Positions 25,089 to 34,412 of a DNA stretch of 64,000 nt are shown piece by piece. Both the position numbers and the translations under genes were made by a program. The notes under the pieces are model-generated. The model was not told the DNA's origin, searched no databases, and saw only the letters and a list, made by a program, of their open reading frames with translations. Numbering within the stretch: the stretch's first letter is position 1; each line of letters opens with the position of its first letter. This DNA comes from Oceanicola sp. D3 (GTDB lineage: Bacteria > Pseudomonadota > Alphaproteobacteria > Rhodobacterales > Rhodobacteraceae), in the NCBI RefSeq assembly GCF_006351965.1, contig NZ_CP040932.1, forward strand, positions 620,001 to 684,000. The letters are read 5' to 3'.

Positions 25089-26600
25089 ATGCCCAAACCT
25101 GTCGTCCTTTGCATTCTCGATGGCTGGGGTATCGGAGATGGCGGCCCCGGCGACGCTCCGGCGTTGGCGAAAACGCCCAATTTCGACCGGCTGATGGAAA
25201 CCTGCCCAAATGCCAGCCTCACGACCTTCGGGCCGGACGTGGGGCTACCGTCCGGGCAGATGGGCAACTCGGAGGTCGGCCATACGAATATCGGCGCAGG
25301 CCGCGTGGTGGCAATGGATCTTGGCCAGATCGACCTCGCCATTGAAGACGACTCTTTTGCGCAGAACGAAGGGCTCGGCGCGTTCATCGCTGCGCTGAAG
25401 GCTTCGGGCGGCACGGCGCATCTTGCTGGGCTGGTTTCACCGGGGGGGGTGCACAGCCACCAGTCCCATATGATTGCCGCCGCCAAAGCGATTGCCGCCG
25501 CGGGCGTTCCGGTGGCGATCCATGCGCTGACCGATGGGCGCGACGTGGCCCCGAAATCGGCCGACGGCTACATTGGCGAGACGGAGAAGCATCTGCCTGA
25601 TGGCGCGAAGTTCGTCACCGTTTCGGGTCGCTACTACGCGATGGACCGCGACAACCGCTGGGACCGGGTCAGCAAGGCCTATGAGGCCATCGTGCAGGGC
25701 AAGGGCGAACAGGGCGAGGATGCCGTGGCCGTGGTCCAGGCCGCTTATGAGGCAGACAAGACCGACGAGTTCATTCTGCCAACGGTGCTGAGTGACTACG
25801 CCGGAATGAAGGACGGCGACGGGCTCTTTTTCCTCAATTTCCGCGCCGACCGCGCCCGTGAGATCCTGCGTGCTATTGGTGAGCCGGGCTTTGCGGAGTT
25901 TGACACCGGCACCCGGCCCGAGTTGGCGGCGCTGCTGGGGATGGTGGAATATTCCGAAGGGCACAACGCCTATATGACCACCTGTTTCCCGCCGCGCGAT
26001 ATCGTCAATACGCTGGGCGCATGGGTGGCTGAACAGGGCCTGACTCAGTTCCACATCGCTGAAACCGAGAAATACCCTCACGTCACCTTCTTCCTCAACG
26101 GCGGCAAGGAAGACCCTGAGCCGGGGGAAGACCGCTACATGCCCAGATCCCCCAATGTGGCGACCTACGATATGCAGCCCGAGATGAGCGCCGGAGAGGT
26201 AACAGAGCATCTCGTCGGGGCGATTGAGAAGGGCTACGACTTTATCGTTGTCAACTTCGCCAACCCCGACATGGTGGGCCACACCGGCATCATCGAGGCC
26301 GCCGTTGCCGCCTGCGAGGCGGTGGATGCCGGGCTTGGTGCTGCGCTTGAGGCGCTGAAGAAGGCCGGCGGAGCGATGATCGTGACCGCCGACCACGGCA
26401 ATTGCGACATGATGATAGATCCCGAAACCGGCGGCCCACACACCGCTCACACGCTCAACCCAGTGCCGGTCGTGGTTTATGGCGCGCCGGAGGGCACCAC
26501 CGTGGCCGATGGGCGGCTGGCCGATCTTGCGCCAACGGTCCTATCGCTGATGGGCCTGCCGCAGCCTGAGGAAATGACAGGGAAGAGCCTGCTGGGATGA
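25089..26600 (+). CDS. gpmI: 2,3-bisphosphoglycerate-independent phosphoglycerate mutase
   Basis: GpmI interconverts 3- and 2-phosphoglycerate in glycolysis using two metal ions, usually Mn2+. The 503-residue length is normal. Metal and catalytic residues are visible in LCILDGWGIGD (Asp11), MGNSEVGHTNIGAGR (phospho-Ser61), HALTDGRD, GRYYAMDRDNRWDR, NFANPDMVGHTG and VTADHGNCD. An AAGGAG ribosome-binding site precedes the ATG. The envC gene starts inside its stop (4-nt overlap). Confidence 0.97.
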   Translation: MPKPVVLCILDGWGIGDGGPGDAPALAKTPNFDRLMETCPNASLTTFGPDVGLPSGQMGNSEVGHTNIGAGRVVAMDLGQIDLAIEDDSFAQNEGLGAFIAALKASGGTAHLAGLVSPGGVHSHQSHMIAAAKAIAAAGVPVAIHALTDGRDVAPKSADGYIGETEKHLPDGAKFVTVSGRYYAMDRDNRWDRVSKAYEAIVQGKGEQGEDAVAVVQAAYEADKTDEFILPTVLSDYAGMKDGDGLFFLNFRADRAREILRAIGEPGFAEFDTGTRPELAALLGMVEYSEGHNAYMTTCFPPRDIVNTLGAWVAEQGLTQFHIAETEKYPHVTFFLNGGKEDPEPGEDRYMPRSPNVATYDMQPEMSAGEVTEHLVGAIEKGYDFIVVNFANPDMVGHTGIIEAAVAACEAVDAGLGAALEALKKAGGAMIVTADHGNCDMMIDPETGGPHTAHTLNPVPVVVYGAPEGTTVADGRLADLAPTVLSLMGLPQPEEMTGKSLLG

Positions 26601-27736
26601 TCCGCGCTTTTCTTCTCTGCCTGGCCATGGCGGTGCCTGCCGCTGCGCAAGAGAGCGACCCGGCGCAGATTGCCATCGACGCCGCCTCGCTGCTCAAGAA
26701 GGCCTCGGTCGCGCTGCAAGAAGCCGAAACGCGGGCTGACCGGGTAGAGGCGCTCACCCGCACCGTGCGGGCCTATGAAACCGGGCTGACCGCGCTGCGC
26801 ACCGGGCTGCGGCAAGCGGCGATCCGCGAGCAGGTGCTGCGAGCATCGCTGGAGGCGCGGGAGGCAGAGGTCAGCCAGCTTCTTGGCGTCCTGTCGACCA
26901 TGGAGCGCAGCCCTGCGCCGCTGTTGCTGCTGCACCCGGCGGGGCCTGCAGGCACGGCGCGGGCGGCCATGATCCTTGGTGACGTCACGCCGGGGCTTCA
27001 GGCCGAGGCGGCCACATTGCGCGGGCAGGTGGAGGAGATAACCCTGCTGCAAATCCTGCAGGAGAGCGCCAGCGAAACCCTGAGCGATGGCCTGCAAGGC
27101 GCACAGGATGCAAGGCTTGCGCTCACCCGCGCCATCGACGAGCGCACAGAACTGCCGCGCCGATACGTGGAAGACCCGGACCGCCTGCGGGAGCTACTCG
27201 AAACTTCCGATACTCTCGCGTCCTTCGCCTCCGGCCTCTCGCAAATCGCCGGGGCGACAGCCGCTGAAGGTGCGGGGTTCGAAGAGTCGCAGGGCGCCTT
27301 GCCACTGCCCGGCCCCGCAACCGTTATCCGCGGCTATGAAGAGCCCGACGCCGCCGGTATCGCCCGGCCCGGGCTGCTGCTGGCGCTCTACCCCGGCACC
27401 CTTCTCACCGCCCCCGCTGCCGCCACAATCCGCTACACAGGCCCGCTTCTGGACTACGGAAACGTGATGATCCTTGAGCCCGCGCCAGACGTTCTGCTGG
27501 TGCTCGCCGGGATGGAAACTGTCTATGGTGAGCCCGGCGAGATCGTCACCGCAGGCGCGCCGCTCGGCCTCATGGGTGGGCTTGCGCCGGGGCGCGGAGC
27601 CGACGCCGCAGAGTTTGCAGAAGGAAGCACGCCGGAAGCGGGTGCAGAGCGCAGCGAAACGCTTTATATGGAGCTGAGACAGGGCGACGCCCCGGTGGAC
27701 CCGACCGAATGGTTTGCCGCTACCAAGGATGGATGA
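26597..27736 (+). CDS. envC: EnvC-like murein hydrolase activator (coiled coil plus degenerate LytM/M23 domain)
   Basis: The 379-residue protein has a signal peptide (1-18, VPAAAQ). A long helical/coiled-coil region of Ala, Glu and Arg repeats spans about 20-200. A C-terminal M23-like barrel follows, where LLDYGNVMILEPAPDVLLVLAG replaces the active H-x-H peptidase pattern. As in E. coli EnvC, loss of the zinc ligands implies an amidase activator and not a peptidase. It acts in the periplasm at division. Its place between gpmI and ctpA is common in proteobacteria and supports the call. Confidence 0.85.
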   Translation: MIRAFLLCLAMAVPAAAQESDPAQIAIDAASLLKKASVALQEAETRADRVEALTRTVRAYETGLTALRTGLRQAAIREQVLRASLEAREAEVSQLLGVLSTMERSPAPLLLLHPAGPAGTARAAMILGDVTPGLQAEAATLRGQVEEITLLQILQESASETLSDGLQGAQDARLALTRAIDERTELPRRYVEDPDRLRELLETSDTLASFASGLSQIAGATAAEGAGFEESQGALPLPGPATVIRGYEEPDAAGIARPGLLLALYPGTLLTAPAAATIRYTGPLLDYGNVMILEPAPDVLLVLAGMETVYGEPGEIVTAGAPLGLMGGLAPGRGADAAEFAEGSTPEAGAERSETLYMELRQGDAPVDPTEWFAATKDG

Positions 27737-27740
27737 TGGT

Positions 27741-29087
27741 ATGAAGAAATTCATGATGGCCGCGCTGGGCGGCACGCTGGCAGGGGCGCTGATGAGCACC
27801 CAGATCGCCGGCCCCCTGATCGCTCAGGAAACCGACCGCAACGCCTCGATCTACGAGCAGCTCGATCTCTTCGGCGACATCTTTGAGCGCATCCGCGCGC
27901 AATACGTTGAAGAGGTCGATGAGAAAGAGCTGATCGAAGCAGCCATCAACGGTATGCTCACCTCGCTCGACCCCCACTCCTCCTACCTTTCTCCGGATGA
28001 TGCAGCCGATATGCGCGTGCAGACCCGCGGCGAGTTTGGCGGCCTCGGTATCGAGGTGACGCAAGAAGAGGGGTTCGTAAAGGTCGTCTCTCCCATCGAC
28101 GACACCCCTGCCGACGAAGCGGGTATCGCAGCTGGCGACTTCATCACCCATGTCGACGGCGAGTCGGTTCTGGGCCTCACGCTGGATGACGCGGTTGAGC
28201 TGATGCGTGGCCCGGTTGGCTCCGAGATCATCATTACCGTGGTGCGCGAAGGCGTCGACGAGCCCTTCGATGTGACCATCGTGCGCGACACCATCAAGCT
28301 TACCGCCGTGCGCACCCGTACCGAGGGCGACTCGGTCGTGCTGCGGATCACCACCTTCAACGACCAGACCTTCCCCAACCTCGAAGAGGGGCTGAAGAAG
28401 GCCGTCGAAGAAGCCGGTGGGATGGACAACATCAACGGCATCGTACTCGACCTGCGCAACAACCCGGGCGGGCTGCTGACGCAGGCCATCAAGGTCTCGG
28501 ATGCCTTCCTCGAAAAGGGCGAGATCGTCAGCACCCGTGGCCGTCAGGCTGCCGATGGCGACCGGTACAACGCCACGGCGGGCGACCTTGCCGAAGGCAA
28601 GCCGATCGTGCTGCTGATCAACGGCGGCTCGGCTTCGGCCTCCGAAATCGTCGCCGGTGCGCTGCAGGACCACCGCCGCGCAATCGTCGTGGGCACCAAG
28701 AGCTTCGGCAAGGGCTCGGTGCAAACCGTCATGCCGCTCAAAGGCGACGGCGCGATGCGTCTCACCACCGCGCGCTACTACACCCCCTCGGGCCGCTCGA
28801 TTCAGGCGCTGGGCGTTTCGCCCGACATCGTCGTGCAGCAGCCCACGGTAAACCCGAACGCCGTGGAGGAGGAGGATGAAGAACAATCCGCCGCCGCCCG
28901 CCGCCGTTCCGAGGCGGACCTGCGCGGGGCAATCTCCAATGACAGCCTGAGCGAAGACGAGATTCGCCAGATCGAGGAAGAGCGCGCTGCCGCCGAAGCT
29001 GCCGCCCAACTCCGCGATGACGACTATCAACTTGCCTACGCGATTGACCTGCTCAAAGGCCTCCACGCGCTGGAGCCAGCCGAGTAA
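27741..29087 (+). CDS. ctpA: C-terminal processing protease CtpA (S41)
   Basis: This periplasmic serine protease degrades or trims proteins from their C termini. The start MKKFMMAALGG (27741) gives 448 residues with a signal peptide or anchor (about 1-29). A PDZ domain spans about 90-175 (FGGLGIEVTQEEG, VVSPIDDTPADEAGI). The S41 core has NGGSASASEIVAGALQDHR (Ser about 299) and VVGTKSFGKGSVQ (Lys about 324). The C terminus is acidic/Ala-rich (EEEDEEQSAAARRR). It starts 5 bp after envC, with AAGGATGG as ribosome-binding site. An alternative ATG at 27733 overlaps the envC stop. It closes the operon. Confidence 0.95.
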   Translation: MKKFMMAALGGTLAGALMSTQIAGPLIAQETDRNASIYEQLDLFGDIFERIRAQYVEEVDEKELIEAAINGMLTSLDPHSSYLSPDDAADMRVQTRGEFGGLGIEVTQEEGFVKVVSPIDDTPADEAGIAAGDFITHVDGESVLGLTLDDAVELMRGPVGSEIIITVVREGVDEPFDVTIVRDTIKLTAVRTRTEGDSVVLRITTFNDQTFPNLEEGLKKAVEEAGGMDNINGIVLDLRNNPGGLLTQAIKVSDAFLEKGEIVSTRGRQAADGDRYNATAGDLAEGKPIVLLINGGSASASEIVAGALQDHRRAIVVGTKSFGKGSVQTVMPLKGDGAMRLTTARYYTPSGRSIQALGVSPDIVVQQPTVNPNAVEEEDEEQSAAARRRSEADLRGAISNDSLSEDEIRQIEEERAAAEAAAQLRDDDYQLAYAIDLLKGLHALEPAE

Positions 29088-29114
29088 GCCCGCAGGCATA
29101 AGAGAACTTCGGAT

Positions 29115-29141
29115 AAGGGCGGTCTTCGGGCCGCCCTTTTT
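29115..29141 (+). terminator. Intrinsic terminator of the rsfS-ctpA operon
   Basis: AAGGGCGG and CCGCCCTT pair around a TCTTCGGG loop containing a stabilising UUCG, followed by TTT. It lies 28 bp after the ctpA stop. Confidence 0.88.
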
Positions 29142-29202
29142 CGTCTCCGGCGCACCGGCTGTCGGCTTGCATAGGTGGGCGGCGCGTGGTCGGGTGGCGC
29201 GC

Positions 29203-30384
29203 ATGCGTGCTGCGTTCAAAGCGATTGGTGTAGGCCTCCTGCTGCTGCTTCTTGCGGCGGCCGCCGCCGCATGGGTCAAGCGCGAAGAGGTCGCGCGGCT
29301 CTGGGCGGTGCAGCGGCTGTTCGACCCGGATGTCATCGTCTGGAACTTCGGGCACATGGGCGAACTGTTTCACGCGGTGCCGCTGCCGGTGGGCGAGGGC
29401 GGGGCGTTGCAGCCGATGCTGGAGACCGAGCCGGTGGCGCTGCCCGAACGCTCGCAGGAGATCATCGCGGCGCGTCGGATCACCGGGCTTATGGTGCTTT
29501 CAGACGGGCAGGTGACCCACGAGAGCTATCACCTAGGCACCGGGCCGGATGACCTGCGCATCTCATGGTCGGTGGCCAAAAGCTTCGTCTCCGCGCTGCT
29601 CGGCATCCTGCTCGACGCGGGCGAAATCGAAAGCTTGGACGACCCGGTCACACGCTATGCGCCTGAACTGGCCGGCAGCGCCTACGATAGGGCAAGCATC
29701 CGCGACGTGCTCCAGATGCAGTCGGGGGTGGAGTTCGACGAGGCCTATTCCGACTTCTGGTCAGACATCAACAAGATGGGCCGCATCCTCGCCATCGGCG
29801 GCTCGCTTGACAGTTTCACCGCCGGGCTTGATGCCCGCGCGGGGCCGCCGGGAGAGCGCTGGCGCTACGTGTCGATGGACACACACGTGCTGGGCATGGT
29901 GATGCGCGGCGCGACAGGGCAGGATATGGCCACCCTGCTGGGTGAGCGGCTGCTGGCACCGATGGCACTTGAGGGCCCGCAGCCCTACCTGCTGACAGAT
30001 GCCAAGGGGCAGGGCTTCGTGCTGGGCGGGCTAAACATGTCTCTGCGTGATTATGCCCTCTTTGGCCTGATGTATGCTCAGGACGGGCGGCTGGGAGAGC
30101 GTCGCATCGTGCCCTTCGACTGGGTCGAAGAAAGCACCCGCCCCTCGGCGGTGACAGCACCGGGCAAGTGGCGCTATGGCTACCATTGGTGGATGCCCAA
30201 GGAGGGCGAAGGAGAGTTTATGGCTGTCGGGATCTACGGCCAGTACATCTACATCAATCGGCCCGCCCGGGTGGTGATTGCCGTCACCGCCGCAGATCCC
30301 GCCTTCGGCCAAGGTGAAGTGCGGGATGATATTATGGCATGGTTCCGCCAGATCGCAGAGGCCAACGCGGAGGCCCGCCCGTGA
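29203..30384 (+). CDS. Serine hydrolase, beta-lactamase class C / 6-aminohexanoate-dimer-hydrolase type
   Basis: The start MRAAFKAIGVGLLLLL (29203) gives 393 residues with an N-terminal membrane anchor or signal (about 5-26). The catalytic S-x2-K is in SWSVAKSFVSALLG, and the second-motif Tyr is in RWRYVSMDTHVLGMVM. The third motif is probably in the GIYGQYIYI region. The usual role is hydrolysis of small amides, esters or peptidoglycan-derived peptides; the substrate is unknown. The ribosome-binding site is weak. An open frame extends upstream through the ctpA terminator and is not used. The downstream DUF2237 gene overlaps its stop. Confidence 0.85.
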   Translation: MRAAFKAIGVGLLLLLLAAAAAAWVKREEVARLWAVQRLFDPDVIVWNFGHMGELFHAVPLPVGEGGALQPMLETEPVALPERSQEIIAARRITGLMVLSDGQVTHESYHLGTGPDDLRISWSVAKSFVSALLGILLDAGEIESLDDPVTRYAPELAGSAYDRASIRDVLQMQSGVEFDEAYSDFWSDINKMGRILAIGGSLDSFTAGLDARAGPPGERWRYVSMDTHVLGMVMRGATGQDMATLLGERLLAPMALEGPQPYLLTDAKGQGFVLGGLNMSLRDYALFGLMYAQDGRLGERRIVPFDWVEESTRPSAVTAPGKWRYGYHWWMPKEGEGEFMAVGIYGQYIYINRPARVVIAVTAADPAFGQGEVRDDIMAWFRQIAEANAEARP

Positions 30385-30761
30385 CTGCATTGGAAAAATA
30401 TCCCTCCCTCAATGTGCTGGGTGGCCCGCTGGAACCCTGTTCAGTGGCCCCCGTCACCGGCTTTTTCCGCGATGGCCACTGCAACAGCTGCGCAGCGGAT
30501 GCCGGCAGCCATACCGTCTGTGCGGTGATGACGGCTGAGTTCCTCGCCTATTCAAAATACGTTGGCAACGACCTGAGCACACCTATGCCGCAGTACGGCT
30601 TTGAGGGGCTCAAGCCGGGCGATAGATGGTGCCTCTGCGCCAGCCGCTTCCTGCAGGCCCAGGACGAGGGATGCCCGCCGCAGGTGGTGCTGGAAGCCAC
30701 CCACCAACGGGCGCTGGAGATTGTGCCGTTGGCAACTCTGAAAGCGGTTGCGGTAAAATAG
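30381..30761 (+). CDS. DUF2237 family protein
   Basis: The GTG start (30381) overlaps the hydrolase stop in a GTGA junction, giving 126 residues. The family features are present: NVLGGPLEPCS near the start, GFFRDGHCNSCAADAGSHTVCA, a central TAEFLAYSKYVGNDLSTP, and PGDRWCLCASRFLQA with VVLEATHQRAL at the end. Six or more cysteines are spaced as in the family. The function is unknown; it is cytoplasmic with no signal. Overlap implies translational coupling to the serine hydrolase. Confidence 0.85.
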   Translation: MTALEKYPSLNVLGGPLEPCSVAPVTGFFRDGHCNSCAADAGSHTVCAVMTAEFLAYSKYVGNDLSTPMPQYGFEGLKPGDRWCLCASRFLQAQDEGCPPQVVLEATHQRALEIVPLATLKAVAVK

Positions 30762-30915
30762 TTATCACGCAATTTCAGATACTTGCAAATTTTCCCGCGA
30801 AATTTTGTGCCCCCGAGTGAATAAACTCCCGCCCTGCTGCGTATCTCTAGTGACAGCCGCTGAGGGCCGTCACCGGAATAAACGAAGCCAAACGATTGAT
30901 CCAAAGGACAAACAG

Positions 30916-31452
30916 ATGACCCGCATTCTTCCTCTCTCCGCCGCCCTGATCGCACTTGCCGCCCCGGTCTTCGCTGCCGGCTCCGACAGCACAACGCCGC
31001 CTACCTCCACCAGCACCACGACGAAATGTGAAAAAGGTCAGGTGTTCGACGAGAAAACCGCCAAATGCCTCGACGCCAAGTCCGAAGCCGTCACCGATGA
31101 CGACCGCTACAACGCGGCCCGCGAGCTGGCCTACAACGGCAAGTACGACCGGGCGTTGATGGTGCTCGCCACGGCCGACAATCAGAACGACCCGCGCATC
31201 CTCAACTACAAGGGCTTTACCCACCGCAAGATGGGCGAGACCGACACCGCGATGAGCTTCTATCAGGCCGCGCTGAACGTGGACCCCGATTACATCCTCG
31301 CCCGCTCCTACATGGGCCAAGGCCTTGCTGCTGCCGGTGATCTGGCCGGGGCCACCGAACAGCTGGAAGAGATCGCCCTGCGCGGCGGCACCGAGACCTG
31401 GGCCTACGACAGCCTGATGAACGCGATTGGCGGGGTCGCGGTGGATTATTGA
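30916..31452 (+). CDS. Exported TPR protein
   Basis: The start MTRILPLSAALIAL (30916) gives 178 residues with a signal peptide (about 1-19, PVFA-AGS). A Thr/Ser-rich linker and a small CEKGQVFDEKTAKC motif with two Cys follow. Two to three tetratricopeptide repeats (about 75-165; ARELAYNGKYDRALMVL, KGFTHRKMGETDTAMSFYQAALNVDP, AAAGDLAGATEQL) complete it. It is a periplasmic protein, probably a protein-interaction module. It is a separate unit from DUF2237 (154-bp gap). An imperfect hairpin at 31501-31534 (CAACCG...CGGTTG) lies after it. Confidence 0.8.
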   Translation: MTRILPLSAALIALAAPVFAAGSDSTTPPTSTSTTTKCEKGQVFDEKTAKCLDAKSEAVTDDDRYNAARELAYNGKYDRALMVLATADNQNDPRILNYKGFTHRKMGETDTAMSFYQAALNVDPDYILARSYMGQGLAAAGDLAGATEQLEEIALRGGTETWAYDSLMNAIGGVAVDY

Positions 31453-31608
31453 TCTCCACCAGATCCCCGGGGGCGGGCTCATCCCGGCCTGCCCCACAGC
31501 CAACCGTCCGGGCGCATTTTCGCGCGGGCGGTTGCATCACGCTCGGGCAACAGGTTCTATCGGGCCAGCCGGGCCATGGTGCCCGTCCCGCCCCGAGGAG
31601 GCCGCAAC

Positions 31609-32112
31609 GTGCAGCCCGACGCGACAGATTTTCAAGCCGAGCTTCTGGCCAGCCTCCCGCGGCTGCGGCGCTTTGCGCTCAGCCTAACCCGCCACCCCTC
31701 CGAGGCCGATGACCTTGTTCAGATGACCTGCGAACGCGCCATAACCAACGCCGAAAGGTGGAACCCCGAGCAGCCGCTGCTGCCTTGGCTCTACACCATG
31801 GCGCGCAATCTCTGGACGTCCGAGATGCGCAAGCGGCAAGTGCGCACTGGCGCGGGCACGGTGCCCGCCGAGGAGGCCGCCGAACTGGTGAGCCACGCAG
31901 GCGGGGAGGAGGCCACCCGCGCTGGGCAGGTCATGGCTCAGATCGTGGCGCTGCCCGAAGGCCTCGCCTCAGTGCTGCTTCTGGTGTCGGTAGAAGGCCA
32001 CAGCTACGGCGAGGCGGCTGCAATCCTCGATATTCCTGCGGGCACGGTAATGTCCCGCATGTCGGCTGCGCGGGCGAAGCTGCGCGCGGCTTTGGCAGAA
32101 GGAGCGGCGTGA
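31609..32112 (+). CDS. ECF-type RNA polymerase sigma factor
   Basis: The GTG start at 31609 with GAGGAGG 7 nt upstream gives 167 residues. Region 2 is RRFALSLTRHPSEADDLVQMTCERAI with LPWLYTMARNLWTSEMRKR. Region 4 is LPEGLASVLLLVSVEGHSYGEAAAILDIPAGTVMSRMSAAR. There is no sigma region 3, as in ECF factors. Its stop overlaps the next start (ATGA), and that gene encodes a membrane anti-sigma factor, so activity is likely released by an envelope signal. Regulated genes are unknown. Confidence 0.92.
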   Translation: MQPDATDFQAELLASLPRLRRFALSLTRHPSEADDLVQMTCERAITNAERWNPEQPLLPWLYTMARNLWTSEMRKRQVRTGAGTVPAEEAAELVSHAGGEEATRAGQVMAQIVALPEGLASVLLLVSVEGHSYGEAAAILDIPAGTVMSRMSAARAKLRAALAEGAA

Positions 32113-33110
32113 TGATGGACCGGATGGACAGGATCTCGGCCTACCTCGACGGCGAGATGAGCGCAGAAGATGCCGCGCGCCTTGAGGCCGAAGCCGCCGC
32201 AGACCCGGAGCTTGCAGCCGAAATCGAGGCCGCAGGCGCTTTGGACGGCGAGATTGGCATGGCCTTCGATGCGCTCTTGGATGCGCCGCTGCCGCCCGCG
32301 CTTGCGGCCACGGTTTCTGCCACCACCACGCCGGGCACGCGAGTCGAGCAAGCAACGCCAACCGTCGCTGCCGCGAGCCCCATGGGCGAAGCCCCGGCGC
32401 AGCCGCCGGAGGTGGCTGAAGGCGAACCGGGAGTGCCCGGACAAGTCGCCATGGAATCCTCTGCCGATGCGTTGCCCGAAACACCCGCGATGGGGGCCAT
32501 CCCGCCCGGTGGTGCCGCCCCCCGAGAAGAAACGCCGCCTCCCCTCTTTACCCCGGCCAATCTGGACCGCCGCCCAATCTTCTCCGCCTCGATCGCGGCC
32601 ATTCTGGCACTGCTGATGGTTGGCGCGGGCGCGGGGGCGCTGATCACCCGCGTCATTGCACCGAACGAAGAGCTTGCCGATGGCCATGCGACCCGTGGCT
32701 GGATGGACGAGATTGCCGATTATCACCGGGTCTATGCCCGCCAAACCGCGCATCTGGTGGAGGTTCCGGCAACCGAGCGGGCGCATATTGAAACATGGCT
32801 CGGCAAGGAAACCGGCGTGCCCTTCAACGTGCCCGATCTAACAGCCTCTGGCTTCAACTTCCAAGGGGCGCGCTTGCTCGTGGCAGGCGGAAAGCCCGTG
32901 GCGCAGCTGCTCTACACGGATGCTGAGGGGCAGGTGATGGCGCTTTGTGTGCTGGCCCGAGAGGGAGAGGGCTCGGAAGAGTTCACCCCGCGCAGCTTTA
33001 ACGGCGTGGAAATGGTGCGCTGGCTCGCACCGGGCGCCGCCTGGGTCGCCGTGGGCGAGCCAGAGATGGACCTCGGCAGCATAGCACGCCAGGCCGCGCA
33101 AGACGTATGA
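32112..33110 (+). CDS. Transmembrane anti-sigma factor
   Basis: The ATG at 32112 overlaps the sigma-factor stop and has AAGGAG 7 nt upstream, giving 332 residues. The N-terminal cytoplasmic domain (MDRISAYLDGEMSAEDAARLEA) is of the anti-sigma type but lacks the HxxxCxxC zinc motif. A long Pro/Ala-rich linker (about 60-150), one membrane helix (about 157-178) and a periplasmic domain (YHRVYARQTAHLVEVPA, VPFNVPDLTASGFNFQGARLL) follow. It should hold the ECF factor inactive until an envelope cue is sensed. It is convergent with trpB. Confidence 0.87.
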   Translation: MMDRMDRISAYLDGEMSAEDAARLEAEAAADPELAAEIEAAGALDGEIGMAFDALLDAPLPPALAATVSATTTPGTRVEQATPTVAAASPMGEAPAQPPEVAEGEPGVPGQVAMESSADALPETPAMGAIPPGGAAPREETPPPLFTPANLDRRPIFSASIAAILALLMVGAGAGALITRVIAPNEELADGHATRGWMDEIADYHRVYARQTAHLVEVPATERAHIETWLGKETGVPFNVPDLTASGFNFQGARLLVAGGKPVAQLLYTDAEGQVMALCVLAREGEGSEEFTPRSFNGVEMVRWLAPGAAWVAVGEPEMDLGSIARQAAQDV

Positions 33111-33122
33111 GGCGCAAGGGCC

Positions 33123-34352
33123 TCAGCCCATTGCGCTCATATCAACGCCCAGAGCCTTGGCGACAGTGAAGATGTCCTTGTCGCCGCGTCCGCACATGTT
33201 CATGACCAACAGGTGGTCGGCGGGCAGTTCAGGCGCGGCCTTAATCACGTGACCGAGGGCGTGGCAGGGCTCGAGCGCTGGGATGATCCCCTCGGTCTCG
33301 CAGCAGAGCTGGAAAGCCTCGAGCGCCTCGTTGTCGGTGATCGACACGTATTTGGCCCGGCCCGTCTCGTGCAGCCAGCTGTGTTCCGGCCCGATGCCGG
33401 GATAGTCGAGGCCCGCCGAGATCGAGGAGCCTTCAAGAATCTGCCCGTCCTCGTCCTGCAACAGGTAGGTGCGGTTGCCATGCAGCACGCCGGGGCGGCC
33501 GCCGGAGAGGGAGGCGCAGTGCTCCATCTTCTCGTTCACGCCCTTGCCGCCCGCTTCGACGCCGATGATCTCCACTTCCTTGTCGTCGAGGAAGGGGAAG
33601 AACAGGCCCATGGCGTTGGAGCCGCCGCCAATGGCGGCCACCAAGCTATCGGGCAAGCGGCCCTCGGCCTCCATCATCTGCTCGCGGGTTTCCTTGCCGA
33701 TGATGGCCTGAAAATCGCGAACCATGGCCGGGTAGGGGTGAGGGCCGGCGACGGTGCCGATGCAGTAGAAGGTATCGCGCACGTTGGTCACCCAGTCGCG
33801 CAGCGCGTCGTTCATCGCGTCTTTAAGCGTGCCGCGTCCGGACGTCACCGGCACTACCTCGGCGCCCAGCAGGCGCATGCGAAACACGTTGGGTGCCTGC
33901 CGCTCCACGTCATGGGCGCCCATGTAGACCACGCATTTAAGGCCGAACTTGGCGCAGACGGTGGCTGTGGCCACGCCGTGCTGGCCCGCGCCTGTTTCTG
34001 CAATAATGCGGTTCTTGCCCATGCGGCGGGCGAGGATGATCTGGCCCAGCACGTTGTTGATCTTGTGTGCGCCGGTGTGGTTCAGCTCGTCGCGCTTGAA
34101 ATAGATCTTGGCGCCACCCAGCCGCTCGGTCAGCCGCTCGGCCAGATAGAGCGGCGAGGGGCGGCCCACGTAGTGCTTCCAGAGGAAATCCATCTCGGCC
34201 CAGAACTCCGGGTCGGTCTTGGCATGCTCGTAGCGTTCCTCAAGTTCGAGGATCAGCGGCATCAGCGTTTCCGACACGAAACGCCCGCCGAAATCGCCGA
34301 AACGGCCTTTCTCGTCGGGGCCGGTCATGAAGCTGTTGGGAAGGTCGTTCAT
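33123..34352 (-). CDS. trpB: Tryptophan synthase beta subunit
   Basis: TrpB joins indole and serine to make tryptophan using PLP. The start [16 protein letters not shown] (34352, AAGGAG 9 nt upstream) gives 409 residues. The PLP Lys97 is in [10 protein letters not shown], the phosphate-binding loop in [11 protein letters not shown], and the family segments [11 protein letters not shown] and [15 protein letters not shown] are present. No trpA or trpF is adjacent; the upstream neighbour is mntP (60-bp gap), transcribed in the same direction. Confidence 0.97.
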   Translation of the reverse strand: MNDLPNSFMTGPDEKGRFGDFGGRFVSETLMPLILELEERYEHAKTDPEFWAEMDFLWKHYVGRPSPLYLAERLTERLGGAKIYFKRDELNHTGAHKINNVLGQIILARRMGKNRIIAETGAGQHGVATATVCAKFGLKCVVYMGAHDVERQAPNVFRMRLLGAEVVPVTSGRGTLKDAMNDALRDWVTNVRDTFYCIGTVAGPHPYPAMVRDFQAIIGKETREQMMEAEGRLPDSLVAAIGGGSNAMGLFFPFLDDKEVEIIGVEAGGKGVNEKMEHCASLSGGRPGVLHGNRTYLLQDEDGQILEGSSISAGLDYPGIGPEHSWLHETGRAKYVSITDNEALEAFQLCCETEGIIPALEPCHALGHVIKAAPELPADHLLVMNMCGRGDKDIFTVAKALGVDMSAMG

Positions 34353-34412
34353 CGCGCGGACTCCTTGGTGCACCCCGCGTTCTAAAGGTGCGGGCGGCGG
34401 GCGGCAAGGCGA

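Noticed and set aside
31446-31470. FNR-like TTGATCTCC after the TPR gene
   Set aside because: The right half of the box is missing; it does not fit TTGAT-N4-ATCAA.
31758-32111. Open frame extending the anti-sigma gene 118 codons upstream through the sigma-factor gene
   Set aside because: It is a shadow of the ECF sigma frame in GC-rich DNA; the ATG at 32112 has a good ribosome-binding site and the ATGA overlap expected for a sigma/anti-sigma pair.
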